From Lytechinus pictus (taxonomy: Eukaryota; Echinodermata; Echinoidea; Temnopleuroida; Toxopneustidae): DNA of 64,000 nt. Position numbers and translations under genes: made by a program. The notes below the pieces were generated by a model. It worked only from the letters and a program-made list of their open reading frames with translations, did not search any database and was not told the DNA's origin. Positions within the stretch are counted from its first letter, which is position 1, and every line of letters begins with the position of its first letter. This document shows positions 26,068-38,029 of this stretch, one piece after another. Location of the stretch: NCBI RefSeq assembly GCF_037042905.1, contig NC_087252.1:20911701-20975700 (forward strand), read 5' to 3'.

Positions 26068-27508
26068 GTATTGGAAAATAGCCACTTGTTCTATACCGTG
26101 GTCGTATGCAGACAATTTTCCCAGGGGGGGAGACGCTAAGAGAAATTAAAAGACACTCAAAAGAGAGGGTGTGAAGCAACCAAGCTTGTATTAGGGGCAC
26201 TTTAACATAAAAAAGTGAAATTGAAGGATTTTGTGCACATTTTTGTTCCCCCCCCCCTCCCCATTGTGCATGGTCAAGGTCTGCACCAACTTCACCTACT
26301 TTCCCTTTGGTCTCATCCCACATAGTTTGTCTACAACCTGTTCATCTTTTACCTTTTGGTTTTGTTAATCTCTATTTACCATTTTGTCTAATTTCCAGTC
26401 AGGCTATACCCATTTTCTCTAATGTCCACTTGGTCTTTCAGCATTAGACTAAATGAGAATTAGACTATTAAGTGAGTATTAGACCAGGTGTAGCATGGAC
26501 CACTGGAAACTAGACCAAATCGATGGACCAAATGGGGTTGGCCCATGTGGTATTAGACTTTCTCAGAAGTTGAACAACTTGTTGTAGACAAAGCTAATAT
26601 AAACTGAAGAAAGTATTTTAAAAGACTTACAGAAGAGCCATAAAGAGGAACAGAATTTACCTGTTTACCTCACCAACAGAAATATGATTGGCATTCTGTG
26701 TGAGAAAAAGAAGTTGCTGAGAATAGAGAGAGTTCCCCCCCCAAAAAAAAAAAAAAAAAAAAAAATCCAAAATATCCCTAGGGCTAGACATTAATTTTCA
26801 TTATCTCCCTTCATGTATGTCAGTCTATGACCCAGTTCTCACTTACTTTCTCGAACCAGTTTAGTGGAAACCAGTTTAACGTGTAGTGGGAACACTGAAA
26901 GCATTCTTGGAAACGATATCAAGTAGATTTTCAAACCAGCTTGGAAACCCACCTTGCGATGTGGTTTCAAGATCGCTTTGCCTCTCGTTAAAACAGATGA
27001 GGACACCACTGGGGCCTGTTTCATAAAAGGATTTGCATCTGTTGTAACTTTGCAATAATGGCAACTTACCATGGTAACCTTGATTATGATTGGCTGATGA
27101 GCCCTGTTACCATGGTAGTTGCCATGGCAGTTGCAAGTCTTTATGAAACGGGGCCCCTGGTCTTCTGGAAGCAAACTTCACTCAGAAAGACAATAATGTG
27201 TATATTTAGGGCAGTGGGCACACTTCTCCATACATTGCAGACAATGTGTATTATATACAGAACATTGATGATTATGGTTTACAGATTTTCCATGAAACAT
27301 GTGACCACACTGAAAGCATTCCCTTAGCAAATATATCACTTTAACCTCGAAGTGTTTCTGGAAACCAGTTCAGGAGATGTTGATGAGAACTCTAGTGTAA
27401 AAGCGATCCTCTAAACTGGTTTTACAAAGCTGTTTAAGGGAAACCAGTTCAACAAAGTACATGAAAATGGGGTCTATACTCTTTCTCCCCTCCCTTTTTC
27501 TCTTCCAG
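26068..27508 (+). other. PAFAH intron 2 (1.4 kb)
   Basis: The intron contains an AGACCAAATGG-type word repeat at 26385-26600, an A run at 26744-26765, and a larger inverted-repeat block at about 26830-27470 that encloses the MITE at 27010-27157. The acceptor follows a clear pyrimidine tract (ctttctcccctccc...cag). Confidence 0.85.
27010..27157. mobile_element. Palindromic MITE with TTTCATAAA/TTTATGAAA ends
   Basis: The left GGGGCCTGTTTCATAAA pairs with the right TTTATGAAACGGGGCCCC. Inner parts TGTTGTAACTTTGCAA/TTGCAA and ACCATGGTAA also pair. The size is about 148 bp with no coding capacity. It sits in PAFAH intron 2. Confidence 0.8.
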
Positions 27509-27631
27509 GCTATAGTACTTCTGGTAGGAACCAATAACCACAGCCACACGGCAGAAGAGGTCACAAAAGGAATCGAGGCAATTGTAAAACTCATTGTAGA
27601 GAAACAACCACAGGCCCACATCATTGTAATG
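27509..27631 (+). CDS. Pafah1b2/3: PAF acetylhydrolase 1B catalytic subunit, exon 3
   Basis: Forty-one codons (residues 93-133). AIVLLVGTNNH is the block III motif with the oxyanion-hole Asn101, followed by AEEVTKGIEAIVKLI and QPQAHIIVM, all characteristic of the family. The exon is bounded by cag|GCT and ATG|GTAAGT. Confidence 0.95.
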
Positions 27632-27902
27632 GTAAGTTAAGCTTGTTATCATAAAAAGCAATCAATAATTGCAATGCGAAATGATTTCATTTCAGTTGCA
27701 GAACAGCACCAGATCTGTAGCGTATGGACAGTGAGTTTCCATTACCTGGTAAAATGAAACATAAAATTTGTTTTGGTTCTTTACTTTTCATCGTAAAATT
27801 GATAGATTTTTTCTGTGCAAAAAGGAGGACACACTTTTTGCTTCATGCATTTTCTATGACAAAACAGAATTTACATTTTGATCAAGTTTGAAAAGAGTTA
27901 AG

Positions 27903-28363
27903 TGTGACCCCTGTTACACCAGATTTCCTAAGTAGTCTCGGGGCACCCCAAGACCAGTCTCGGACAGGTTTCTAATCTGGTGTAAATGCACAAACCTACC
28001 CGAGACCCCTTCTGAGTAAACCTATCTCAGACCACCTCGCGATAATATGTACCGAGACTTCTTCGTATTTAGTGTAAACGCAAACCTGCCCGAGACTGGT
28101 CCGAGACAGGTTCGCGCTTGATGCGCTACACGTGGAATGATTATCCGAACAACAAACGACAGCACGCGCTTGGCGCCCTGCCAAACCTATCTCGGACAGC
28201 TTTGGTTAGTCAGTGTAAATGCACAGAAAGCTGTCTTGGGGCTCCCCGAGACTCGTTAAGATTCCAGTGTAAAAGAGGGTCAAAAACTTTTTGGAAACCA
28301 GTCTCGGGGTGCCCTGAGACTAGTCTCGGGTAGGTAATCCGGTGAAACGGGTCTTAAAATCAT
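27903..28363. mobile_element. Foldback element with AGTCTCGGGGCACC ends
   Basis: The left arm (tgttacaccagattt ... AGTCTCGGGGCACCCC) is matched by the right GGGGTGCCCTGAGACTAGTC ... aatccggtgaaac. Internal blocks with CGAGAC/GTCTCG and 'agtgtaaatgcaca' recur in both orientations. Confidence 0.75.
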
Positions 28364-28744
28364 GCTTAAACACCAATGTGCGCACATGTTATTAATCTAA
28401 TTGATGGAAACGAGTAAGTTCATGCCACACATGATCTGACAATGCAGTGATGCGTTATACTGTATACCGCACAAAATTAGGAATTTAAGTACGATTCTAA
28501 GTGACGCTTAAAACTTGGTAAAATGCCCCCAGTTTTTCTAAGGCAGATCTTTTGTGATTTAGAAGAGACAAATAGCACATGCTTTGCATATAAATCTTGT
28601 CTGAAAATTTGCTTTGACTTGAAGCAACCGCACACCTTTAATAGGTCTGCGACCCGATTTTGGAACAAAGTGTTATTACATTTGTTTTAAATATTGAGAC
28701 ATAAACATCTTACTGTGTAAAGTAGTAAATCCCTGTATGAATTT

Positions 28745-29995
28745 GGATAATTGCAAGGCTTTCTTTTGGAGTAAAGGCCAAACTGATTGCAAATTGTATC
28801 TGCTATGACGTAGTTATGATTAGTTCACTTTCAGTCCAATATTGTTAAAATGAAAGTGAACTAATCATAATTACGTCATAGCAATTGTACGATCTAGTGC
28901 TGTTGTCGGGAACAAAAATCCATGTCGACATGTCGCTTAAAAATTAATCCCGACATCGACAATGTCGACATGAAAAAGGGACCGTAATTCAGCCTATGGC
29001 ATGCTCCCTAACGTAAAAAAAAAATCATTTGATTGCGGCACATAACACTCAAATGTGTTCACCTTGACACGAGTGATATCCTCACACTAGATCTATATAA
29101 TACAGGCTCAGTTCGGGATAACATATTTTCACTAAGCTAGAGTGAATTCACTTCCAAAATCACAGATTTAATCCACATTTTCTCTGGAGAATCAAGTTTT
29201 TGTACCACGATCCGGTCTCGAAAGCATTGCGCAATAACACTTGGAGCCAATTTGAGAATCACCAATTACAACAGTGATCATTGCGTATTATACGCTGGTA
29301 CACATGTGCTGCAAACGCAAGCTCCTCAAATTGACAATAAAAAATAATGAAAATCGATCGATGATTTCAGTATCACTTCCGCGGCGATCCGTGCAACGAT
29401 CTCCAAATGAAGGAATGGAAGTTTTCTGTGACTTCGTGAAATGAAGTAAGCGCTCAATTACGGCGGTCACAACTTTGACAATAATACGTGTTCGCTGCTG
29501 CTCACGTTTATGTGAAAAGTAATGCATTGAGGAGCAGCGTATTATCAAAGACGGTGAATAGCGATGGGTACACATTTCCGTGGATGGGTACGTGCATGCA
29601 TACAGCTAGATCTAGAGCGATCGATCGTCGGGATCAGGGGCGGCTAGGGCAAGCTGGCCCCGCACTGACGTATTTCTGCTGCCGCGCAGCTCGGCGAGCT
29701 CGCACTTATTTTAATGCGCTGCTAAGCTGAATAAACCTTTTAATCGCGCCAATTAATGTTGAACTTTTCAGGTAAGCTTTACACTCGTGAAGTTTAGGAT
29801 AGACCCCTTTTTATTTTATGTTTACATGTCGATGTGGGTGCGTGCATGTCGACATGTCGGAATCATTGAAAATCCTTCAAATGTCGACATCAATGTCGAT
29901 ATGAGGCCTATCGACAACAGCACTAGTACGATCGGATATGATCTGCAATAAGTTTGGCCTTTACTCCAAAATTAAGGCTTGAATTATCCAAAATT
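28745..29995. mobile_element. Outer foldback element enclosing a second insertion
   Basis: The left arm TTTGGATAATTGCAAGGC ... TTTTGGAGTAAAGGCCAAAC is inverted at the right (GTTTGGCCTTTACTCCAAAA ... aattatccaaaa). Inside the left arm, 28811-28882 is itself a long hairpin (CTATGACGTAGTTATGATTA and its inverse). The outer boundary may extend to about 28480 and 30075. Confidence 0.7.
28894..29926. mobile_element. Inner DNA element with 15-bp TIRs and 6-bp target duplication
   Basis: The termini are CTAGTGCTGTTGTCG (28894) and its exact inverse at 29912-29926, flanked by TACGAT on both sides (28888-28893 and 29927-29932). Subterminal parts are rich in CATGTCGACATG and variants. No transposase frame is present. 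Confidence 0.85.
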
Positions 29996-30321
29996 TCAAT
30001 ATAAGTATTTTTCATATCAATCAACATAGAAAAGTAAAATGTGATTTGTTCTAAAATACGATCGTAGGAGTCGTAAGATACGTGATTTTTCAACTTATAT
30101 TATGCAGACTCATCTGCAAAAATTTACGATTAGCAACTTTTGCAATATGATTTGGGGAGCGTTTCATGAAACACATATAGTACATATGTTTTTACTGAAA
30201 ATTTTTCTTTGAACCAATCATATGTAAGAATTTCAGTAGCTTGTAACAAATAGTCATTAGAATCACTTATTATTTGTATCATGAAATGGTCCCATGTTTT
30301 ACCTCACACTTTGATACACAG

Positions 30322-30570
30322 GCAATCCCTCCCAGAGGTCATAGGCACAACAAACTTCGCGATAAGAACTCCGCCGTCAACGCTGCCCTTGCGACATCTC
30401 TACCGAAACTGGGCAAGGCGGAGCTTCTAGAGTCGGCGAAAAGCCTCCTGTCGTCCGAAGGCCTCATTTTCACTTCTGATATGTTTGACTTTCTACACTT
30501 CACCAAACAGGGTTACAAGAAACTGTGCGAACCACTCCAGGACAGACTAGAAGAGATCCTTTCTGAGTGA
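30322..30570 (+). CDS. Pafah1b2/3: PAF acetylhydrolase 1B catalytic subunit, exon 4 (C-terminal)
   Basis: Eighty-two codons and a TGA stop (residues 134-215). IPPRG matches the family LPRG block. KLRDKNSAVN and SLPKL follow, and SDMFDFLHFT supplies Asp189 and His192 of the catalytic triad with the expected spacing of three. The segment between the SLPKL block and the DxxH motif looks a few residues shorter than in vertebrate alpha subunits. With Ser45, Asn101 and this dyad present, the enzyme should be catalytically competent. Confidence 0.95.
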   Translation, partial: AIPPRGHRHNKLRDKNSAVNAALATSLPKLGKAELLESAKSLLSSEGLIFTSDMFDFLHFTKQGYKKLCEPLQDRLEEILSE

Positions 30571-30597
30571 ACAGTGGTGTGTTGAATTCTTGAGTAT

Positions 30598-30983
30598 AAA
30601 TCCCAGCGCACACTATGCGATGCGATCGCACGAAGATCCGATTGCAGCAATTTGCCAATCGCATCTCGTGCAATCTCATCGAAGGCCATTGTGCACCTTG
30701 CGACAGCGCTGCAATGCGCCGCATCTCCATTGCACCTCCGTTTTTACCCCCATGGCGTCTGCGCTGCAGCAACTCAGCAAATTGGTTGTGACGCCACCAT
30801 CAAGGACAAATAAAAATCGCAGGAAGATTTGACATGTCAAATGTCTCAGATTTGGTCCGCGATTCTTCTACAACATATCGGATCGCCGTTACGCGCATTG
30901 TAAATGTAGTTGGCGCACACTGCAATTTTGTTACAATTGGATCTTTATAGTGCAATGGCATCTCATAATGTGCGCTGGGCTTA
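30598..30983. mobile_element. MITE in the PAFAH 3' flank, 27 bp after the stop codon
   Basis: The left end AATCCCAGCGCACACTATG is inverted at the right (CATAATGTGCGCTGGG). Inner parts (gatgcgat.., gatccgattg / caattggatc) also pair. It contains an AATAAA at 30809-30814. As it begins 27 bp past the TGA it is probably transcribed as part of the 3' UTR. Confidence 0.75.
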
Positions 30984-31446
30984 AAAATTCCTGTCAACAA
31001 TGTCACCTTGCCATAAAGTGATAAGGTAGTCCAATGTTTTCTCGTCGTCATATCTGTGAATCAAGTGTATCCTGAAATTCCTATATAGTTTAATATAACT
31101 TATAAGAAAGACCTTGATGTGTGCTTCATCGTGTGATTTACATTTAAAGGCAAAGCACAAACAACTCATGATCATGTTCAAACAAAAACATTAATTAAAC
31201 CTTTAAAGTGCTATGTATTGGATGAGTTAGAAAGACCTGGCCATGTCCATCTACATGTAATATGGCCTAATTATGTCTACTTGGCAAGATACGTTATCGT
31301 GCAAAGTTAACTTTATTATTTTTTTTATTTACATGTCAACATGGTAAAATATAAGTTTAATTACAAAAGTTATATGTTAATATGGCAAGTTATGCTATGT
31401 ATTGCATATCTGGCCATGACGACATATTACTTTTGTACTTTATAGA

Positions 31447-31715
31447 GCATTGTCTAGTGGTTCTGACTTCTGCCTTTGAAACCGAGGGTCATGGGTTCGA
31501 ATCCCAGCCATGGGGTAATTTGCCTCCACAAGATATTGATCCACAGTGTGTTGCACTCATCCCAGGTGAGGTAAATGGGTACCTGGCAGGAAGTATTAAA
31601 TTCCTCTAAATGCTGTGAGCACCGGAATCGGTAGACTAGCTTAGGCCGGGACATATAGGAGCACCTTGAGCATTTAAGGTGGATGTGTGCACAATATAAG
31701 AAACTTATATTATTA
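31447..31715 (+). mobile_element. tRNA-derived SINE, family shared with 38030-38275 and 49880-50060
   Basis: The A-box region TCTAGTGGTTCTGACTTCTG is followed by the B-box GGGTTCGAATCCC near 31493. The body contains GTGTGTTGCACTCATCCCAG and GGGTACCTGGCAGG. The tail reads 'tgcacaatataagaaactt' with TTA repeats. Two reversed copies of the same family are in this window. Confidence 0.8.
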
Positions 31716-32257
31716 TCATAAGTCAACTGGCATGATAACATATCTTGCCAAATGCCAAGTCCACATGCTCACCGTTTATAAGTCGACTTGGCAATATGGC
31801 CTATCTCGCCGCGTCAACATTATTAGGGTATTATCAAATTCAACATGGCAAGATAAAACAAAATAAAATTATCTTGCCATCTTATCAACCAGATGGCACT
31901 AGAAAAGCTTCTGTAGAAACATTCCTTGTAAAAGATGTTTGAAATATTGTCATGGAATTTCACACTGCTACCCATCCCATTAATTGCAATGTACAATGTA
32001 TGTATACATTATTCTATACAACTCGATATAAGAGGCTGTAAATAATTTTTGAATGCAATGTACATGTATGTATATGAATACTTCAAAATGATGTAAGCAC
32101 TTCTGGGTTTTTGTCTGCTCTTTGTTAATGATAACATGTAGAAGTGAGTCTTCGCAATATTGCATAATGGCTGTTCAGTAAATTGCTCAGCAAATTGTTT
32201 ATGTTCTCTATGAACCTACGCGATTGAATAGTTTTTACTAAGCCTAGTACATGTACA

Positions 32258-33290
32258 TGTTCATGTAGGTGTTTCATAAAGCTGTTCATAAGGTTACAAG
32301 CGAATTTACAAACGACCGGTGACCCGTTCTTTGTAACCAAATCAACACCTATTAAAATCTGGTTGATATCATTTACCACAAGAAAGAGTCACCAGTCATT
32401 TGATTGGCTGAGAAGCACTGTTACTATGGCAACTGTCAGATAAAAAGGACTTAACAGATAAATTGTCGGACAAGTATTTCGTAGATACGCTCCCCTGGGG
32501 AGAATTTCATGAAATGACCTGTCGTGCGTTTTATCCAACAAGTTCCATTTTATCCGACAGTTGCCAGTTGTGATTGGCTGCCAAGTCCTGGGGAGCGTTT
32601 CCTCAACATTTTTGTCCGACAAGTTGTTAGATCTGACATCTTTCCTTGATGTTTATTGGCTGAGAGGCACTGTTACCATAAAAACTGTGGGATAAAACAG
32701 GACTTGTCAGAAAAAACGTCCGACAAGTCCTTTCGTGAAATGCTCCCAAGTTACCATGGTATTTGCTATAATGGCGGTCACAATAGTTGTAACTCTTTAT
32801 GAAACTGGCCCCAGCTCGGTGTTTAATAAAGCTGTAAGTAAAGTGATGCACGTCTTTACGCACAACTGGAACATGTTCTTTGATGCTATGTCAGCAACAT
32901 AGGGATATATCATTTAGCGCAAGAAGGGATCAGCAGCCATGCGTAAAGTCATTCGCAACTAAGACCAGCTTTATGAAACACCTACCTGGGGGTGTTTCAT
33001 CAACATCAGGGGGGCGTTTCATGAAAGGACTTGTCGGACGTTTTATCCGACAAGTCCCATTTTATCCGACAGTTACCATAGGAACAGTGCCTCTCAGCCA
33101 ATCAAAATCATGGAAAGATGTCATATCTGACAACTTGTCGGATGAAAATATTGATGAAACGATCCCCTGATCTGACAACATTCATTGGTTCTGATTGGCT
33201 GAGAAGCACTGTTACTATGGTAACTGTCTGATAAAACAGAACTTGTTGGATAAAGCGTCCGACAAGTCCTTTCATGAAACGCTCCCTTGG
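32258..33290. mobile_element. Cluster of TTTCAT(A/G)AA-ended MITEs
   Basis: There are at least two families. One has ends GTGTTTCATAAAGCTGT and AGCTTTATGAAACACC (32265 onward and 32818-32984). The other has TTTCATGAAAGGACTTGTCG / CTTGTCGGA...ATGAAACGATCCCC (about 32470-32600, 32600-32750, 33008-33170 and 33172-33290), with a shared centre 'cagttaccataggaacagtg' and its inverse. The copies abut or nest, so single borders are approximate. Confidence 0.7.
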
Positions 33291-34029
33291 TCTACAAAAT
33301 CACTTCGACTTCAGGCGATTAATTATTCAACTTATTGAAGGTAGATTTATGCAGACTTGACTGTATACTGTAAAGTAATCACAATTACTTCTGTTTTTTT
33401 ATTTACGAAAACCATCCTTGTTCCAGTGCCAACATTCATTCCTGAAACGTAATGCAGTGATTGACTGCAAATTAATACAAGGTATTTTTTGTGATGTACA
33501 TGTATTTTATTTCCTCTTCAAGTAATTTTAAGTACTAATTGTTTTTCATTATCTTGACATAGGCATCAATTGTAAGTAAGTGTAGAATATATTTTTAATT
33601 GATTATTTATATTTGTTTGTGGTATGGCATTTTATATTATTTCCATTATTTTTGGTGTTTACATGTATGAAACCTCCCTATCAGTAAATATATTTATAGG
33701 TTTACTTGCTATATCTTAAGTGCACTTCATTTGATTGTTATTGTTTCAGACAGCAAATGTTTGATAATATGTTTGTTTTCAAAATTATGAATATTTAGTT
33801 ATTTCATTTGATCAATAGGCTGCAAGCTAACTTGCCAAAATTATTTATGTTTTTATTATTTTATTGCCTTTCATGATGTTAATAGATACAATGTTTTCAT
33901 CAATTTCATGTAATACAATGTTTTATGTCATAACGTGCACAGATACAATAATTGCACTCGTGTATTATGAATAATAGTGGTTTGGTAGAGGATAGTTTTA
34001 AATCAATAATACAATTATTGACCCATATC

Positions 34030-35090
34030 GGCGTGTTTCTACAGAGAATCGTTAGTGGTATTACCGTGTAAGTATCCAGAATTCTGGAAAACTTCCCCGT
34101 CGAAACAGACGCGATGCGGTTTATTGATTAACCGCATCGCGCAAAATACGGTTTTTCATAACTACCTCTGGGAGGTGGTTATTGCCGTGTTCCACAAGGT
34201 GGATTGTGAGTTAATCGGATTATTTGCTCTGTAGACACAGGTTGGTTTAACCCTAACTAGGCCGGGCTTTTTTGGCTGTTCTGTGGCTGGGGGGGGGGGT
34301 TGATTCAACCCCCCCCCCTGAGATCTTAGCCGCCGATTGCGCGAGCGCCGCAAAAATTTGCACGCTGGTAGTGTGCGATGTAATCTACAAGGCTGCATGG
34401 TAAAATTTTCCAAAATAATGAGATTTTATTTTATATGAATTAATTATGCTAATTTATGCATAAATCATACTTTTTGCTCTAATTCACTAAATAAAGCTCC
34501 TAGAATGCTAATTTTTGGTAAAAATATTCTTTGTAGCATTCTTAACAATGGCAATTGAAAAAAACTTCGGTTTGGAAATCAATTTCTTATGTATTTTATT
34601 GTTTTATGAATTTCTTATGTATTTCTTTGTTTTTCAACCTTTTGATTTTCGTTGTTTTTTTCACCAGATATATTGCACAACCTTTTTGAAGCACAATTAT
34701 GCTAAAATCAATTGCTTTCAGCTGTTTAAAGTAAAAATAATCATATCTTTATGAATAAGGTGAGAAAACTCAATTTTCATTGACTTTGTACACAAAATCA
34801 CGTTTTGGAACAATTTTTGGTCTGACATGCACTTACAAAATGTTGCGTAATTTCGAAACCACGCACCCGGGCGTCGTAAATTTGGTCTCAAAAGATGCGC
34901 GAGACTTAAAAGTATAAACTCTGCGAGTGGCGCGGTCAAAAAATTTCGCGCGGCGAAATGATTGCAGAAAATGTGGAGGGGGGGTTGATTCAACCCCCCC
35001 CCCCCGGCCATTTTAGGGTTAAGGGCCATACAGTTTTTCGATTCCGGAAAAGATAAACCGTTTTTTGACGATTCTCCAAAGAAACACGTT
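34030..35090. mobile_element. TIR element copy A (sister copy at 51031-51561), split by a nested insertion
   Basis: The left end GGCGTGTTTCTACAGAGAATC and the right GATTCTCCAAAGAAACACG are inverted. Its left 220 bp, including GACGCGATGCGGTTTATTGA and the hairpin partner AACCGCATCGCG, matches the right end of copy B at 51340-51561 in inverse orientation. A separate TTAA-flanked element (34247-35022) interrupts it. Confidence 0.8.
34247..35022. mobile_element. Nested element flanked by TTAA (piggyBac-like MITE candidate)
   Basis: The ends TTAACCCTAACTAGGCCGGG and the inverse of CCGGCCATTTTAGGGTTAA start and finish on TTAA. Next to each end sits a GGGGGTTGATTCAACCCCC palindrome. TTAA target sites are used by piggyBac elements; there is no transposase here. 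It lies inside element copy A. Confidence 0.7.
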
Positions 35091-35334
35091 GTATGACTGA
35101 CAGCTTCTGTTCTCAATGAATGCTACTTGTAGGCTTCTATTCTAATCAAATGAGCAAGGTAGCTGGTGTTTAAGAAAAGCATTTTGTAGAACAAAGTAAG
35201 GTCATATTATAACATTCATCATACTTTATAGGGCTTGTTTTTCCTCAAGATTTGCAAATTATGCAACTTTGCTGTTATGGATTGGTAACTCATTGAAATA
35301 TTGATTTTAACTTGCTGCAGGGCACTGGTAGCAT

Positions 35335-35515
35335 TCCCAGTTCTTCTACTTCTCCTCCTTCTTCACCTCCTCCTTTCTCCTCCTCTTACTTTCTCCTCGC
35401 CTCCCCCTTCTCATCCTCCTCCTTTCTCCTCTTTTCTCCTCGCCTCCCCCTTCTCATCCTCCTCCTCCTCCTTTCTCCTCCTCTTCCTTCCTCCTCCACC
35501 TTCTTCATTATCATC
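35335..35515 (+). repeat. CCTCCT/TTCTCC polypyrimidine tract
   Basis: About 180 bp consists almost only of C and T, with partial tandem copies such as TTTCTCCTC(G/C)CCTCCCCCTT. It gives artificial Ser/Pro/Leu frames. Confidence 0.9.
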
Positions 35516-37087
35516 ACCATTATTACTATATTATTAAGTATGCTCTACTCTGAACTTTTTTCAGGGATCTTGATAATGAAGCTTCATTGAATGCCATTCA
35601 CAGTTCTCTGTAGACCATTGCGTTTTAAAATCAGGGATAAAGTGCCATATTTTCTTTACGCTTTTGATATAGCAAATATTTCATTGATATTGTATTAAGT
35701 TTTTATCATTTTTATTGCATAAAACCATGTTGAAATGATTCATACTTACAGACACAAAGTGAATACATTCGTAATAGTGGCCTACAAATCTTTATGTATA
35801 GTTTTAAATGTCATTATTTTTTGCCTCGGCATTCAGTGAAAACATATTTCAAGGAAAATATCCTGTAAATCTTAAATTACTGCATTTCATAATACATACG
35901 CCGCCAAGCATGTAGGTCACATGTCCCTGGGAAGCGGGTTGCTGAAGCACCCTAAGACTTCCCTGGGGATGCTGAGTGTTTTATTCACTGTAGGCAGCAC
36001 CCCCTGGAAAACTTACGTATGGTCAATAGCAAATAGTGAACCAAATGACCTTAATTTTTTTTGCTTGTCAAATTTAAACCAGCACCCCCTGTTAAAGAAA
36101 CCATTTCATTGGGAAGAATAAAGATTAAAAAGTGGATTTAAAAAATCCCTAGTATTTTTATGTAAGAGGTATTGTGTTGGTAGAGCGTCCGCTGCACAGT
36201 GGCTGCCAGGCCCACAATCAATTAGGCAAAATACATTTTTGGAGTATATCATTTCTGGTGTCTATTTCGAACAATAAAATATGGATTTTAAGATTTTTAA
36301 TCAAATTTGATTAATGTTACTTCAATCACTTTGGAAAAGAAACACTATTTAGTACACAGATGTGAACCAATCTCTCATGGAGTGCTGTCACAAAAAGTCC
36401 ATAATTTGTGCATATGTACAGTATAATGAAATGTACAAATTGGTATTGCAGGTAGTGTTTTTTTCTAGGCAGAGAGCAATTTCCATGATTCTAAAATTGA
36501 AATTGTCGCATTGAATGAAAATGGTCAATATGATCAATGCTGACCGAAAATGGGGCTTCAAAGTATCAATTTTCCCGAATTGATTATTTTTTTGTGTTAA
36601 ACTTGTTGACAATATTCATATGAAGTGGAGATAATGGCAAGACCAGTATGTAGCTATGTGTACATGATATATATGGTGATTCTGTCTGTTGAAATATTTG
36701 AATATGTTTTTCTTTTAAAGAGAACAGTACTATTTGATGCCCCATTGCCCCCTTCATGAGGCATTTCAAGCATCTTGTTTTGTTTTTTTCCATTGGATAA
36801 ATGTTGTGAAAAAGGGCCAATCGTCATTATGCTATGAAGTATAGCTTTTTTTCCGAAATGGAAATAGACCCTGGTCTGTTATGGGTGACATTATTCTTTA
36901 TTTTTGTACAAACTCTGCCCATCTTTAAATGCATCATTCCTTATATTTGTTTCTGTTGCCAGTTTTGTTAAATAATATTCTGTGTTAATTTCTGTTTGGC
37001 ACCAGAAAACAGTACCAAATTAACAGAATTACCTCATACACAGATGTCAAATGCTTTTATTTTTTCTTACTGTACAAGTTTTGCACC

Positions 37088-37110
37088 TCCCCCCCCCCCC
37101 CCCCCCCCCC
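37088..37110 (+). repeat. Poly-C tract (about 23 C)
   Basis: This is the longest uninterrupted C run in the window, in an otherwise A/T-rich intergenic region. Confidence 0.95.
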
Positions 37111-37901
37111 GGAAAAAATAGAAAGCCTTGTGTACTTTGCGACAATATATCCTCCATAGAGCTGAAGGAGTGTTAATTTATATGGCCTAAATGCTCATTT
37201 TGCAGTTCTATATTAGTGATACAGTGTCATATGTAATGTGTACATCTCTGCATTCATGTTAACCTGTAGAAGAAGCAATCCTTTCTGTGAAAAATAACAT
37301 ATATTTTCATTTAAATAAGTTATATTATCATCTTGCCAAATATTTTTTTTTCAGTTATCTCCCCCTCCCGAACAGTTTTCAGTCAGAAGTTAATGTATTC
37401 AGACCTTTTAACATTAAATTGAATTGGTCATTAATTTTTACCTTGATAAGATCTGTGAAGTAGTAACCTATTGTTTTATTCTTTTGTAGATCTAATCTAT
37501 TACCTTGCTTGAAACAAGTTTGAAAGATTGTATTTTTTTACTGTCACATGTAGAATTTAATTTTCTTAGAACAGAATTAAAAAATGGGTATTGTGTCCCT
37601 TCAAGACTGAAAGAAAGGCTACATTTTCTGGAATAGTTAAACAGACTTCTTTTTTTCATCATTGTATCCTGAAATTGCTCAAAGAAATTGTATTATGTCA
37701 CTTAAAAGTGCAAATCATGTATGCAGATATTGGTGTGAAAATTGAAAAATGCAACGAAACAATATTTAGATATAGTATGGAAAGGAAAAAGGCAGTTTAG
37801 ATAGTATAAAATGTGAACATGAATATATACATGTTAATGTAAGTGATACTGTGAAATTGATTCTAAATGTGAATGTATATATTAGTGCAGAAGTAAGTAC
37901 A

Positions 37902-37907
37902 ATAAAT
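37902..37907 (+). terminator. Candidate distal poly(A) signal, plus strand
   Basis: AATAAATATATTGTGATCTT is a canonical signal with a TG-rich follow-up. It could end a very long PAFAH 3' UTR. Nearer AATAAA hexamers (for example 30809) are equally possible, so the assignment is weak. Confidence 0.2.
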
Positions 37908-38029
37908 ATATTGTGATCTTAATGTATGATAAAATGTGATTGTTCCTCTGTTGTTTGTCTGTGGAATATGACCACTTTTCTTGCAAGTCTACATTTACAC
38001 TTAACGTTAATAATAATACCAACATGCTT

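Larger units (their letters stand above)
27632..30321 (+). other. PAFAH intron 3 (2.7 kb), made largely of foldback elements
   Basis: It holds the foldback 27903-28363 and the nested inverted-repeat elements 28745-29995 and 28894-29926. The acceptor is tttgatacacag|GCA. Confidence 0.85.
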
